DNA of 47,869 bases from CAYGUK01 sp964352985 (lineage in GTDB: Bacteria > Pseudomonadota > Gammaproteobacteria > JAHCLG01): NCBI GenBank assembly GCA_964352985.1, contig CAYGUK010000020.1, positions 1 through 47,869 on the forward strand, given 5' to 3'. The notes beneath the pieces were generated by a model, which did no database searches, was not told the DNA's origin, and saw only the letters and a program-made list of their open reading frames with translations. Numbering within the stretch: position 1 is the stretch's first letter; every line of letters begins with the position of its first letter. The position numbers and the translations under genes are program-made. Shown piece after piece: positions 11,401 through 21,700 of the stretch.

Positions 11401-12727
11401 TTTCCGTGAATTTCACATCATAAGGAGAGATAACAATATTATTATTTATTTCAATATCTGTATTGTGCTTAGTTTCTTGTGCCGAATACATCACTTGAAA
11501 AATAGGGTTCCGAGCTGGATCTCTCGATATCTTTAAAGCATCAACTAAATAATCAAATGGGATTTCTTGGTGTTCTAATGCTTCGATTGTTGTTTGAGTA
11601 ACGGATTGCAGAAAAATTTCAAAACTATCATTTTTATTGATAATATTACGAAGAACAAGTGTATTTGCAAATAAGCCAATAATGTTTTCAAGTTCGACAT
11701 GATATCGATTTGCAACAGGCGTTCCTATAATAATATCATTTTGACCTGAATATTTGGATAATAATAAATTAAAAACAGCAAGGAAGAAATTATAGCCCGT
11801 CGTATTTTTCTGTGAAATTATATTTTTTATTTGTGTCGCTAATTGTTCATCCAAATTAAAGGCTAAAGTTGTTCCTTTAGATGTAAACGTTGAAGGTCGT
11901 TGATAGTCAAGTGGTAAATTTAACGTTTGATAATCTTGAATTTTTTTAATCCAGTATTGTTTTTTATTATTCAAACTCTCAGAATTTAATTCTTCACGTT
12001 GCCACATTAAAAAATCCACATAGCGAGTTTGATTTTGCTTTCTGCAGTCAGGAAAGCTCGTCAAAATATCTTGATAAACGTTAAACAACTCTTTTATCAT
12101 TATCATTACAGAGATACCATCACTTATAATATGGTGATGAACTATGAAAAAGAGATATTCATTTTCAGCGTATTCCCATAAATGAAACTGGCATAACGGT
12201 GCCGTTTTCAAATCAAAAATAGTTGTCGCCTGCTGATTTATTAGTTTATCCAAATCACTTTTTTTAACATGTTTATAATCTAAAGGATAAGATAAATTTT
12301 CTATAATTTTTTGTCTTCCTTCACCTTCACTATTTTTAAAAAAAACAGTTCTTAACGACTCATGTTTTTTTATTAGAAAATCTAGGCTTTGCTGAAAATA
12401 GGGGATATGAATTGCACCCTTTATTTTATAAGCAATAGGAATATTATAAGTGGCATTATTGCCATCTAATTGATTTAAGAACCACAGTCTCTCTTCAGCA
12501 AAAGAAAGAGGATAATCTGGAAGTGTCGGCGTCGTCGGAATGTGGCTAAATGTTTTAGTTTTGTGACTTAATAATGAAGTCAACGCTGCTTTGTGTATTT
12601 TAATTTGTTGTAAAATTTCTGATGTCACTTTCCCTTTGTTTGCTGAACATTTTAATTTTGAATCTTCCAGATATAATCTAATTTGATTTTTATTTAAGAG
12701 TGATAATAATTCATTCATTTCCATCAT
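5486..12727 (-). CDS. Non-ribosomal peptide synthetase, terminal: docking-C-A-T-C-A-T-TE
   Basis: This 2413-aa enzyme would carry modules 5 and 6 of the assembly line. Residues ~1-55 resemble a TubC N-terminal docking domain (IRLYLEDSKLKCSANKGKVT then EILQQIKIHKAALTSLL). C domain ~70-510 has HHHIISDG near 196. A domain ~525-1030 has YTSGTTGKPKG near 676. The carrier LGGNSILAIRA is near 1064. The second C domain has HHIAFDGWSS near 1244. The second A domain has YTSGTTGQPKG near 1721. The carrier YGGNSLLAIRC is near 2097. A type I thioesterase follows from ~2160 with GHSFG near 2228. By-eye alignment to GrsA gives adenylation codes DACDKGTIEK (first A) and DAEDIGEIVK (second A). The second looks suited to a basic residue (acidic positions 239, 278 and 322), but this is inference. 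The TE releases the chain by hydrolysis or cyclisation. The start lies 8 bases after the upstream NRPS stop. Confidence 0.95.
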   Translation of the reverse strand: MMEMNELLSLLNKNQIRLYLEDSKLKCSANKGKVTSEILQQIKIHKAALTSLLSHKTKTFSHIPTTPTLPDYPLSFAEERLWFLNQLDGNNATYNIPIAYKIKGAIHIPYFQQSLDFLIKKHESLRTVFFKNSEGEGRQKIIENLSYPLDYKHVKKSDLDKLINQQATTIFDLKTAPLCQFHLWEYAENEYLFFIVHHHIISDGISVMIMIKELFNVYQDILTSFPDCRKQNQTRYVDFLMWQREELNSESLNNKKQYWIKKIQDYQTLNLPLDYQRPSTFTSKGTTLAFNLDEQLATQIKNIISQKNTTGYNFFLAVFNLLLSKYSGQNDIIIGTPVANRYHVELENIIGLFANTLVLRNIINKNDSFEIFLQSVTQTTIEALEHQEIPFDYLVDALKISRDPARNPIFQVMYSAQETKHNTDIEINNNIVISPYDVKFTESAKFDLSLSVTIEPHDIKLEFEYCTDLFSYETIQLMQERFIYLLKEVIDKTNAPIMSLSMLSKSEFQRLVKAESIVHVENEKSIISLFTEQVKNYPNKLAVEFQGEEITYKELDIRSTILAQNIVATFERHHQDSFQPDQMIAISLERGLELAIGLLAILKLGAAYVPIDPFLPIERINYILEDTNCKILLTQNKLTHLYNSEEYTTICIDDINYSQNINSFNLNIKPSSLAYVIYTSGTTGKPKGVLIEHRSLTNLVLYYKTALGISINDRFSSLASFSFDAFGCEIWPCLCSGASLFIANKKTILNVSVLQRWIIDRKITICDMTTVLAEILFTIDWPKNHCLKLLKIGGEKAKLLPPVDLGFDIINTYGPTEACIEVTHATIFKNGKQLFSNDNIPIGHAISNVNLYILDQYMQPCPIGIHGELYIGGISLARGYLNQPTLTQQSFLSDPFQYHNLNKRMYKTGDIVKRRKDGLIEYIERSDQQVKINGHRIELNEIEKVLLNHHNIKQAIVQINKGNAINYLIAYVVVEHGLNERTIIQYLKSKLPDYMIPSVFIPVIYFPLNNSGKIDVRALPKPSILAEQSNYIPPTTATEIEFCKIWSDLLKQENIGLVDDFFRLGGNSILAIRASHLMTQFIKREITVGQIFHHKNIRNIVDNLKLFEIENAITPQGLTSYPLSSAQESLWYLERVNKDQSAYHVPMLFQLPLNMNLDALEKTLLSIVKRHQILRTTFNRDSDGADIQVVNEPVFKCQKMAIKLNDWEDCLEKYCTQTFDLLREGPIRAVILHCNNKNYILVNIHHIAFDGWSSQILIHELNQFYLHYSEGRELYLPPLSIQYKDYSLWQQNQLQLDSFSQHLNYWCNNLNNFSLLDLPIDKQRPAQFDYQGDDFFFTLSPEMSLGVDKLAKELNMSNYTILLSVFYLLLSDYANQDDVIIGIPVSNRRQKQIASLIGYFVNSLVLRQKIDLTATIHSFLLDVQQTFINAQLHEIVPFEKVVTALKPPKDDSRHSIFQVMFDYVEESTELNSEINLFEPISIYQAYRTAKFDLTLSFEKNNNIISGNFNYATSLFNLGTIKRFSEHFKFLLYQVINNTQQEIQNLTLINEDDKKKIAEYNKTKNCYPQESCFQQLFSKIVNQEPSQLAVIDEQNEITYQQLDVASNQFAHYILSYIENNQIENESKIIAISCVKNINFIIALLGIIKAGYAFLPIDPNTPLERINYILKNANVTCFIIDERMPPQSFLYCIHMDESDYYVCSTLSLNMINQCNDLLYVIYTSGTTGQPKGVMIEHRSLINFIYHQRQVFMLNSEDKIALIHSIAFDAAIEQIGLALLSGVGLVLCPQELLANEYLLHSYLINKQVTHLDMTPSFLTAYNIEKVTTLKTVITGAEACDNALVKRFLDRKINLYNEYGPTETTIVATQFKFIDNSTTSIGRPISNTTCYVLDKNMRLKPLGAVGELYIGGDCLARGYFNNAEFTNKAFIFHDFDGKGNVRLYKTGDLVKWNHHGNLEYFGRIDKQVKLRGFRIELNEILYQLKSIDIINNACVVLENNDRLVAYVELRGDIHENTALKKIKENLTQKLPHYMLPSIFVLMDTIPLTQNGKIDLHRLPKSTITENKKIIAMSPNEFRLRTIWQELLNISEPLGVNVNFYEYGGNSLLAIRCLGKINSQYNINLSLNDVMENFTIQYIATLIDQNTNAKWTPLVNMTKSNNSQPVIYFLPGIIGCCAAYANVANELSDEFCFKLLEAKGLDGKEEPHTNLDDLISCYSDAIENDLKSTSCFLVGHSFGCNIAFDIACRLEKKNIAINLVLIDGAFDQVGSLKEAIGEENTDQALLIAFETIFNIEINESDALDPLKTIGNSLFPDSDISINYKNQIARGFSKVFEAQAKMTLNCQPSDCYDGKINYLYSVKSDTIEKSIDTFQAVSKQKIVKYPVKGEHLEMLDRQHAGDLALQIKRALTNIIVDKL

Positions 12728-12735
12728 TATTATGC

Positions 12736-15700
12736 CTAAATTTCAAAAGTCTCAACATCGGCAACTTCACTATCTTCTGCAGACAGCATTAAACTGATAA
12801 GATTTGCCTGTTCGACTAATATCGGATGATTAAAAATTTCTTTTATCGTGAAAGAGTATGAAAAAGCCTGTTCAATCTTAATGACTAGCTGCGTCACTAA
12901 TAAAGAATGACCACCACTTTTAAAAAAGTTGTTATTCAATCCTACTTTCTCAATATTTAATAGTTCACACCATATTTTAGCGAGTGTTATTTCCACAGGT
13001 GTTTTTGGCTCAATATTATTGTTATTTTCTGCAATGTCTATTTTTGGTAATTGCTGACGATCGACTTTACCTTGGATTGCTATCGGTATCGATATCAATT
13101 TTTTATAAGCTTTCGGAACCATATAAAAAGGTAATCTATCAGTTAAAAACTGGTAATAATCATCTTCATCAAGTAATTGTTGATTTTCTTCCATGACATA
13201 ATAAGCAGCCAAATATGGCGAAACGCCTTCTTCAATCAATATCACACAAACTTGCGCTATTTTTTCATGTTCCATGAGTGTTTGTTCGATTTCACTCAGC
13301 TCTATTCTATAGCCATTTAATTTAATTTGCTGATCATTTCGGCCAAGATATTCCAGGATCCCATTATCATGCCATTTTACAAGATCACCCGTTTTATACA
13401 TTTTCTCATTACTATCTAAAAAAGGATTAGGAATAAAACGCGAAGATGTCAATTCTTGATTATTTAAATAACCTTGCGCTAAACCTTTCCCACTAATATA
13501 AAGCTCGCCTCGTATTCCTATAGGCACTTGATGTAAATCTTCATCAAGCACATATAGTTTTACACCTGGTAATGGTTTACCAATAAATGTTGGTGAATCG
13601 TTCTTCTGTTCGACAAAATGATAAGTCGCACAGACTGTGATTTCAGTAGGGCCGTATAAATTTATAAGTTGCGTTTGAGTTGCCCAATATTGAAATGCAT
13701 TTTTATCTAAAGTTTCCCCACCAAATTCAAGTTTTCTTAAATCAGGCAAAGGCACTTGGGGTAACAGTCTTAAAATTGCAGGCGGTAATAAAGTTGAGGT
13801 TATTTTATGTTGTTTCATATAAGCATGAAGCGCAGGTGCCGATAATCTTATGTTTTCATCGGCAATATGAATTGTCGCACCTAATGCGAGAGAAACCAAA
13901 ATATCAGGAATTGAAGCATCAAAATTAAGTGAACTAAACTGCAATCGAATATCATTTTTATCTAATTGAATGGTCTCCTGATAAAAAGAAATTAAGTTTG
14001 TTATTCCTTGATGCTTAAGTAATACACCTTTTGGTTGTCCTGTTGTCCCTGACGTATAAATTGCATAAGCTAAATCAGTTTGTGATTTATTTGAATTTGT
14101 CGTTTTGTCTGGTATATCAGAAAAAGATATGCGATGAAAATTAAGTATTTCACAATCTAATTTTAGATTGTGAATTGTATTAAAAGTCATGTCGTCTGTG
14201 ATAAGTAATTCTAGCTGGCTATCACAAACCATATATTTGATCCGATTCTCTGGAATTTTGGGATCAATGGGCACATACGCAGCACCAGCCTGCAATATTG
14301 CCATTATTGAAATCACCATTTCTAATCCGCGTTCGACACAAACTCCAATTAATGTATTCGGCGATAACTTAATGGCTAATTTTGTTGAATAATAGTGATT
14401 CAAATAGCTTGATAGCTGTGTAATCTTAATCACCAATTGATTATAGGATAACGATTTATCTTGATAAACTAACGCAATTTTTTCTGGTTGTAACGCTGCC
14501 TGCTGGCAAAATAATTCATCACATGTCAAATTACCTAGCAGTTTATTTTCTCCGAATGAAAACTCATTAATTTTTTGGGTTTCAGTAAGCGTATTAATTA
14601 ATTGATAACTTTCAAGCGATGATTCTGGTCTACTAATAACTTGTTCTAAAATTTTTAAATAGCGTTCTGCAAATAAATTCATACTGGTTTCAGTAAATAG
14701 ACTTGTTGCATAAGTGATATTTAATTCTAAATTTAACCCCACTTTTTTAAAGAATATGCTTAAATCAAATTTTGCAGGATTATAATATTCATCCTCAATA
14801 CAATATTGTAAATCATTATATAAGCTGACATCCTCACTAATGAAAGCATCCTCAATTCCAAAGATAATTTGAAATAAAGGATGTCTACTTTGATCTCGTG
14901 TGATATCTAAAACTGATAAAAGCTTTTCAAACGGCAAATCTTGATTCATTTGTGCTTCATGCAATGTTTGATGAGCTTGCTTAATAAAATCTTTAAAAAA
15001 TTGTTTTTTATTTAATTGATTTCGCAATGCCACCATATTTACAAAAAAACCGATGATGTTTTCAAGCTGATGGTGATTTCTATTAGATAATGGTGAACCA
15101 ATTGTTAAATCAGTTTGACCTGTATATTTATAAAGTGTGATATACAAACCACTTATTAATAATGTGAATAGTGTAACACCATTTTTAGCAGAAAAGTCGA
15201 TTAATAATTGACTTAATTGTTTTGGCAACATTAATTTAACTACATAGCCCTGGTAATCAAATATCGCTGGCCGCGCTTTATCTGTCGCAAGATTGATAGG
15301 TGGACACGCCATTAATTTTTGTTGCCAATAGTTTATTTGCTTATCTAAATTCATATTCATTAAAAATTTTCTTTGCCAACTTGCATAATCAAGATATTCT
15401 GCATCTATTGCCGGTAGATGAGGATTTTGACCGACTCTTTTATAATGATAAATATCATTTAACTCTTTGAAAAAAATCTTTGAAGACCACGCATCAAAAG
15501 CAATGTGATGTATGTTTATCAATAGATACTTATCGTCATTGTCAAGTTGAAATAAATTAATGCGGATAGGAAATTCTTTCGCAAGATTAAATTTAGCGGT
15601 AATTGCTTGCTGAAGCGATTGTTTAAAGTTTAATGATGTTAGAAAATCATGAGAAATATCCAAAGAATTTTCTTCAACTGATTGATACAAAACACCATTA

Positions 15701-18700
15701 TTATTCACTTTAATTAATGTTCTTAGTACATGGTGTCTAGTGACTAGTAGTTTTAAGCTATCCTTTAAACATGTTATATCGAGGGTGTTATTTATTTTAA
15801 ACAAAAATGGGATGTGATAAGCATCACAGTTTTCTTCATATTGTTCTATAAACCATAATCGTTCTTGCGCAAATGATAAAACAGGATATTTAGTATCGAC
15901 AGTTACTTTAATATCATAGTCTGATGCCTTAACATCTTGCATTAATTCACACATTTTTTGAATTGTTTTTTGTTCAAATAAAGATGAAATAACAATATTT
16001 TTATTAAATAGTTTACTCATCCGATGGCAAACTTGAATACCCAATATTGAATTACCACCCAATTTGAAAAAATCATCAGTAATCCCAATCGATTTTAACC
16101 CTAATAGTTCTGACCAGATTTGCGCGCATTTTTGTTGTATTGGCGTCTGAGGTAATACACTATTTGCAGTAAGTTTTTCTATTTCTGGCTTGGGTAGTGC
16201 TTTTGCATCAATTTTACCATGTGCTGTTATTGGAAATTTATCGACAGCAATTAATAATGAGGGCAACATATATTCTGGCAAAAATGTTTTGGTATAATCA
16301 ACTAGCTCTTCATTAGATATTGGTTCTGCAAGCAAATAATACGCGATAATGTGAGTTTGTTTTTCTTGCTTAAAGGACGTGACATAGGCTTGCATTACTT
16401 TAGCATGGCGCATTAAAGCTGCTTCGATTTCTTTAATATCGACACGAAAACCTCGGATTTTAATTTGGGAATCAGTTCTACCTAAATACTCGAGTTGCCC
16501 ATCAAATCGCCATCGAACTATATCACCTGTTTTATAGAGTTTATTGCTTTTTATATTTTTCGACCAATTCACGAATGGATTTTCAATAAATTTCTCGCGA
16601 GTTAATTCAATACTTTTAAAATATCCACGAGCTAAACAATCACCCGTAATATAAAGCTCTCCTGCAACACCTGCTGGACAAAGATCACAGGATTCATTTA
16701 ACACATATAATCTAATATTTTTATGTGCTCGCCCTATTGGTATATCATCATTCTGATAACAAGCTGTTTGATTTTTATAAACGGAAGAAAAACTTGCATA
16801 AATACAAGCTTCAGTGGGACCATAACCGTTAATGATTTCATATGTTTCTTTATGCTTTGGTAAATATGTGGATTGTTCACCACCAATAATCACTAGTCGA
16901 ACAGCGTGATCATCAGGCCATTTTACTTTGAATAATATTTCGCCTAATTGCGTTGGGAAATCAACAACGGTGACTTTTTCTTTTTTTATCCACTCCAATA
17001 GTAAATTAATATTTAAAATGGTTTCTTGATTAGCAATATGTAATGAAGCCCCTGATAATAAAGCTGGCCATATTTCACAGCCATAGACATCAAAGGCAAA
17101 TGAGACAATTTGAGATAATTTATCAGTTGAATTAATTTGAAAATTCTCTTGATAGCTTTCTACAATGTTGATAACACTATGATGCTCAACCATCACGCCT
17201 TTTGGTTTACCTGTTGTGCCTGACGTATAAATAACATAGGCTAAATCAGTATCTGAAAGTCTATTATCAGTTTGTAATTTATCGATTGACTGATAACTAA
17301 TTTGGTCAATATTAATGATTGATAAAGTAGTATCGCTTGTATCAATAAAGCGCTTTGCCAAATTAGTTTGTGTAATTAGCATTCTCGCATCGGCATTTTT
17401 CAATATATATCGAATACGTTCTTCAGGATAGTTTTCGTCAAGCGGTAGATAGGCTGCACCAGTTTTTAAAACAGCAAGTAACGCAATAACGGTATTGATT
17501 GATCGTTTAAGACAAATCGGAATAAGCATTTCTTTTTGCATGCTTAATCCAGTTTTTTCTTGGTATTGATTAATTAAATATTGTGCTAATTGATCACTTT
17601 TTTTATCTAACTCGGCATAGGTTATCTTTTCATTGTTATAATATACCGCAATTTTATCTGAGAATTTTTTCGCTTGTGTTTTGAAATGGGAAACTATGGT
17701 ATTGCCAATTTGTTCTTCCGATAGGAGAGGTAACTGTTTCTCGGCATAAAATAATTCATCCGCTTTAACTGTTGACATCACTCTTCCACTAGATACCAAC
17801 ATCTCAAGATAATTAAAATAATAATCATATAGTAATGGTATAATCTGTGGACTAATTAAAGAATGATTGACGGCAAATACTACATTAGTTTCTTTATTTG
17901 TTCTTACAATTTCTAAAAATAAAGGGATACTCGCCTTTGTTACGCCCCCTAAGAACGCCATAACATCTTCTTCGAGATATTTATTAGCCACATGGAAATG
18001 AACATAGTTAAATCCACATTGAAATAATTTGTCTTGTTTAAGATCTAATTGAATTTGATTACTAGGATAGATCTTATGATCCTGAATTTTTTCTTTCTCA
18101 GTTTGTACTTTACTAATAAATTCAGAGGCTAATTCGTTAAAATTGACTTTTAATCTAAGTGGAATAGTATTTAGAAACAAACCAAATAGTTTATCACCTG
18201 TTAGAATTTCCGGTCGATTATTACAAACCAACCCCACTAGCACATCCTGTTTGTCAAATCTGGCTAATAACGCAAAATAAGCAGCTAAATAAACTGTATC
18301 AACTGGAACACCTAATTGTTTTGCAAAAGATGTTATCTTCTCAATTAAATCATTTCCAAGCGCTTTTTCTTGTCGACAAAAATAATTATCACCTTTTTTA
18401 CTTGATATTGAACCCAAACTTAATTTTTCAAATTCATAAGCCTGTAAATACCTCTGCCAAAATTCCTTATTTTTGTTATTCTCAATTGCTCGTTTTTCTG
18501 CTGCAATATACTCAGCGTAATGATAATTAAATGCGGTTTCATTGATGTTTTCATTTAAATAAAGCGCTGTAAATTCTGAAAACAATGAAGCTGTACTCCA
18601 ACCATCTTCAATAGCATGATGTATCGATAAATAAATAAAAAAACTGCCTTCTTGGTTTTTACTCTGAACTACATGAAGAAAAAACAATCCCGGTATTGTC

Positions 18701-21700
18701 ATATCAATGAATCGTTTATCTTGTTGTGAAAGCACATATTGCTGATAAGCTGCAGTAACCTGTTCACAATATTCATGTGAATATTTATTATTGATATTTA
18801 GTGATTGATGAAGTGCTAAGTTATAACCATTTAATGCAGACTGATGAAAACTCACACGTAACAACTCATGTCGGTTAATTAATTTTTGCCAACATTGTTT
18901 AAATTTGCCTTCATCAAAAATCCTATTTATTTTATAAATAACAACAGATTGATATTTTGACCCATTCGATCTCTCGGACTCTAGAAGCATTCCTTGCTGC
19001 AAAAGAGATGCTGGATATAAATCAATTAGAGTTAGATCACCATTGAATTGCTGTGTTTCTAGTAATTCATTTCGTTCCGTTTCAGCGCTCAAAGAAAACG
19101 CGATGTATTTATCTTGAGTAACACCATTATCTTGAATTGGCATCAAATCTTCAGCAATTTTTCTAATATTTTTTTTGCTGAAAATATCTTTCACGCTAAT
19201 TTGATATCCAAGCTCTTTTATCTGTGAAACAATCCTGATGCTAAGAATTGAGTCGCCCCCTATATTAAAAAAATTATCTAGGACACTAATTTTCTTTAAT
19301 CCTAAAACTCTTTCCCAAATTTCACAGAGTTCCAATTCTATTTTATTACTCGGACCTATAACTTCATTTGTTTTTAACACACCAATTTCTGGCAGTGATT
19401 GATAATCAACTTTATTATTTACCGTTAATGGGATCTCAGTTATCTGCAAAAATGCCTTAGGGATCATATAGTCGGGTACTTTATTTTCTAAAAAAACTTT
19501 AAGTGCCGAAATTGATATATTATTTTTACTTGTAAAATATGCAGCAAGATAATTATGCCCATACTGATCTTTTTTAGCGATAACAACAACTTGTTGAATT
19601 TCGTTAAACGTTAAAATAACATTTGCCACTTCATTTGGTTCAATCCTAAAGCCTCGGATTTTAACCTGGTCATCTACTCGACCAACGTAATCTATCGCGC
19701 CATTTTCAGTATATCGAACAAGATCACCCGTTTTATATAGTCGATGATATCCGTTTTGTTTTTGTTGTCCATTTACAAATGGATTGTCAATGAAGCGTTC
19801 TTTTGTCAATTTTTCATCGTTTAAATAGCCTTCCGCTAAGCCTAATCCCGATATATATAATTCACCAATCACACCGATCGGACAAATTTGTAAATTCTTT
19901 GAGAGCACATAAACTTTCGTGTTCAAATGTGGATAACCAATGGGAATTTGAGAATTATTGTCATAGCAGACTTTGCCATTTTGATATATTGTTGTGAATA
20001 GCGACTCGATACATGTTTCAGTTGGGCCATAGGTATTTATGACATCAAAACCAAGATCGTTATTAGGTAAAGATTTTAGTTGTTCTCCCCCAACTTTTAA
20101 TATTCTTAATTGATGAGTAGATGACCATTTCTTGGTGAATAAAATCTCCGCTAATTGAGTCGGAAAATCACAAATCGTCAATTTTTCTTTTGATATCCAT
20201 TCAATTAAATATTCAATGTTGAGTACTTGTTCTTTTGCTGCGATATGTAAACTTGCACCGCTAAGTAAAGCCGGCCACATTTCACAACCAAACGCATCGA
20301 AACTAAATGAAGCAATCTGACTAAATCGATCGGAACTTGTAATCTTGAATGCATCGATATAACTTGTCACTAAATTAATAATTCCACGATGCGCCATTAA
20401 CACACCTTTTGGCTGGCCAGTGGAACCCGAGGTAAAAATAATATAGGCCAATGGATCGGTAATATTATTTTTAATTTCATATTGGATGCTGTGATTTTGA
20501 TAATGACAGGTATCTAAGCAAACGTTCTCAATCATATCTTTTTTAAAAATATTTGAGAACCATGAGTTCGTTAATATCAAATCAGGGTTTGCGGATTGTA
20601 ATATATATTTGATTCTCGCATCAGGATAATCTGGATCAATAGGTAAATATGCTGCGCCTGTTTTTACAATAGCTAGTATAGCTATAATTAAATTTGTATC
20701 CCGCTTTAAACAGATTGCAATTTTTTTATTAATCCCAGCTCCGATTTGACTTTCTATGAAATTTGCTAATTGATTAGATTTTTCATCTAACTCCAAATAA
20801 CTTAATTTATTTAAATTATCGCTTACTGCTAGTTTATTGGGATATTGCCCAACGATTTTTTTAAAAAGATAACCTAAATTATCTTTTGGTATATCTTTCT
20901 CAGTTTTATTTAAATATTCTCTAATATATTGAGCTTGTTTTTCAGGTATTAAATTAATATTGCTGACTTTAGTTAAACCATCACTTGTCATTTGCATAAG
21001 AACATTTTCATAACAAGTCAATAAAGTCATTACAAATTGTTCAGTAAATTTATTATCTGCATATTGTAGACTAATGTTGATATCATCTTGACTTTGATAA
21101 ATGTCAAACACCAAATCCGTTTCATTAATGTGATGTTCAATATCAAATGGTGAAATATTTAAATCAGACAATTTAAAATCCAATCCGCCTTGAAATTTAT
21201 TTTGCAAAATAATTAATACATTTATTAAACTTTGTTCGCCTCGTGCAATATCTTCATTGCTTAATTTAACTATATCATCAAGTGGAAAGTCTTGATGTTC
21301 AAATGCATTTAAACAAATTTTATCCGCTTTTTTTAAAAGATCCTCGCATAAATCATCATCGTCTATTTTAATCCGTAATGGAATGGTATTTATTAATGGC
21401 CCTATAATATTTTTCTGACTTTCATTGTGTCTATTTGAAACCACTGCGCCAAGAACAATATCAGTTTGATTACAATATCGATGTAAAGTATAGGCCAAAG
21501 ACGCATATAAAAGGGGAAATAGATTCATCCCTTTTTCTTGTGAAAATTTTAGAATACGCTGATGACAAAAAGTATTTAACGTATAAGTGTATTGGCCACC
21601 AGAGTTTGTTGTATTAACTGCATGCTTTGCAGGTAAATCAAGAGGGATTACATTCTCTAAAGCAGAACTCCAAAATAATTTATCTTCCTGATAGCGCTTA

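Noticed and set aside
18560..19100. Module 3 C domain as a dual condensation/epimerisation domain
   Set aside because: It begins LQQGML and follows a GGDS carrier, as D-accepting or dual domains often do, but the extra N-terminal HHxxxxGD motif of dual domains is not visible.
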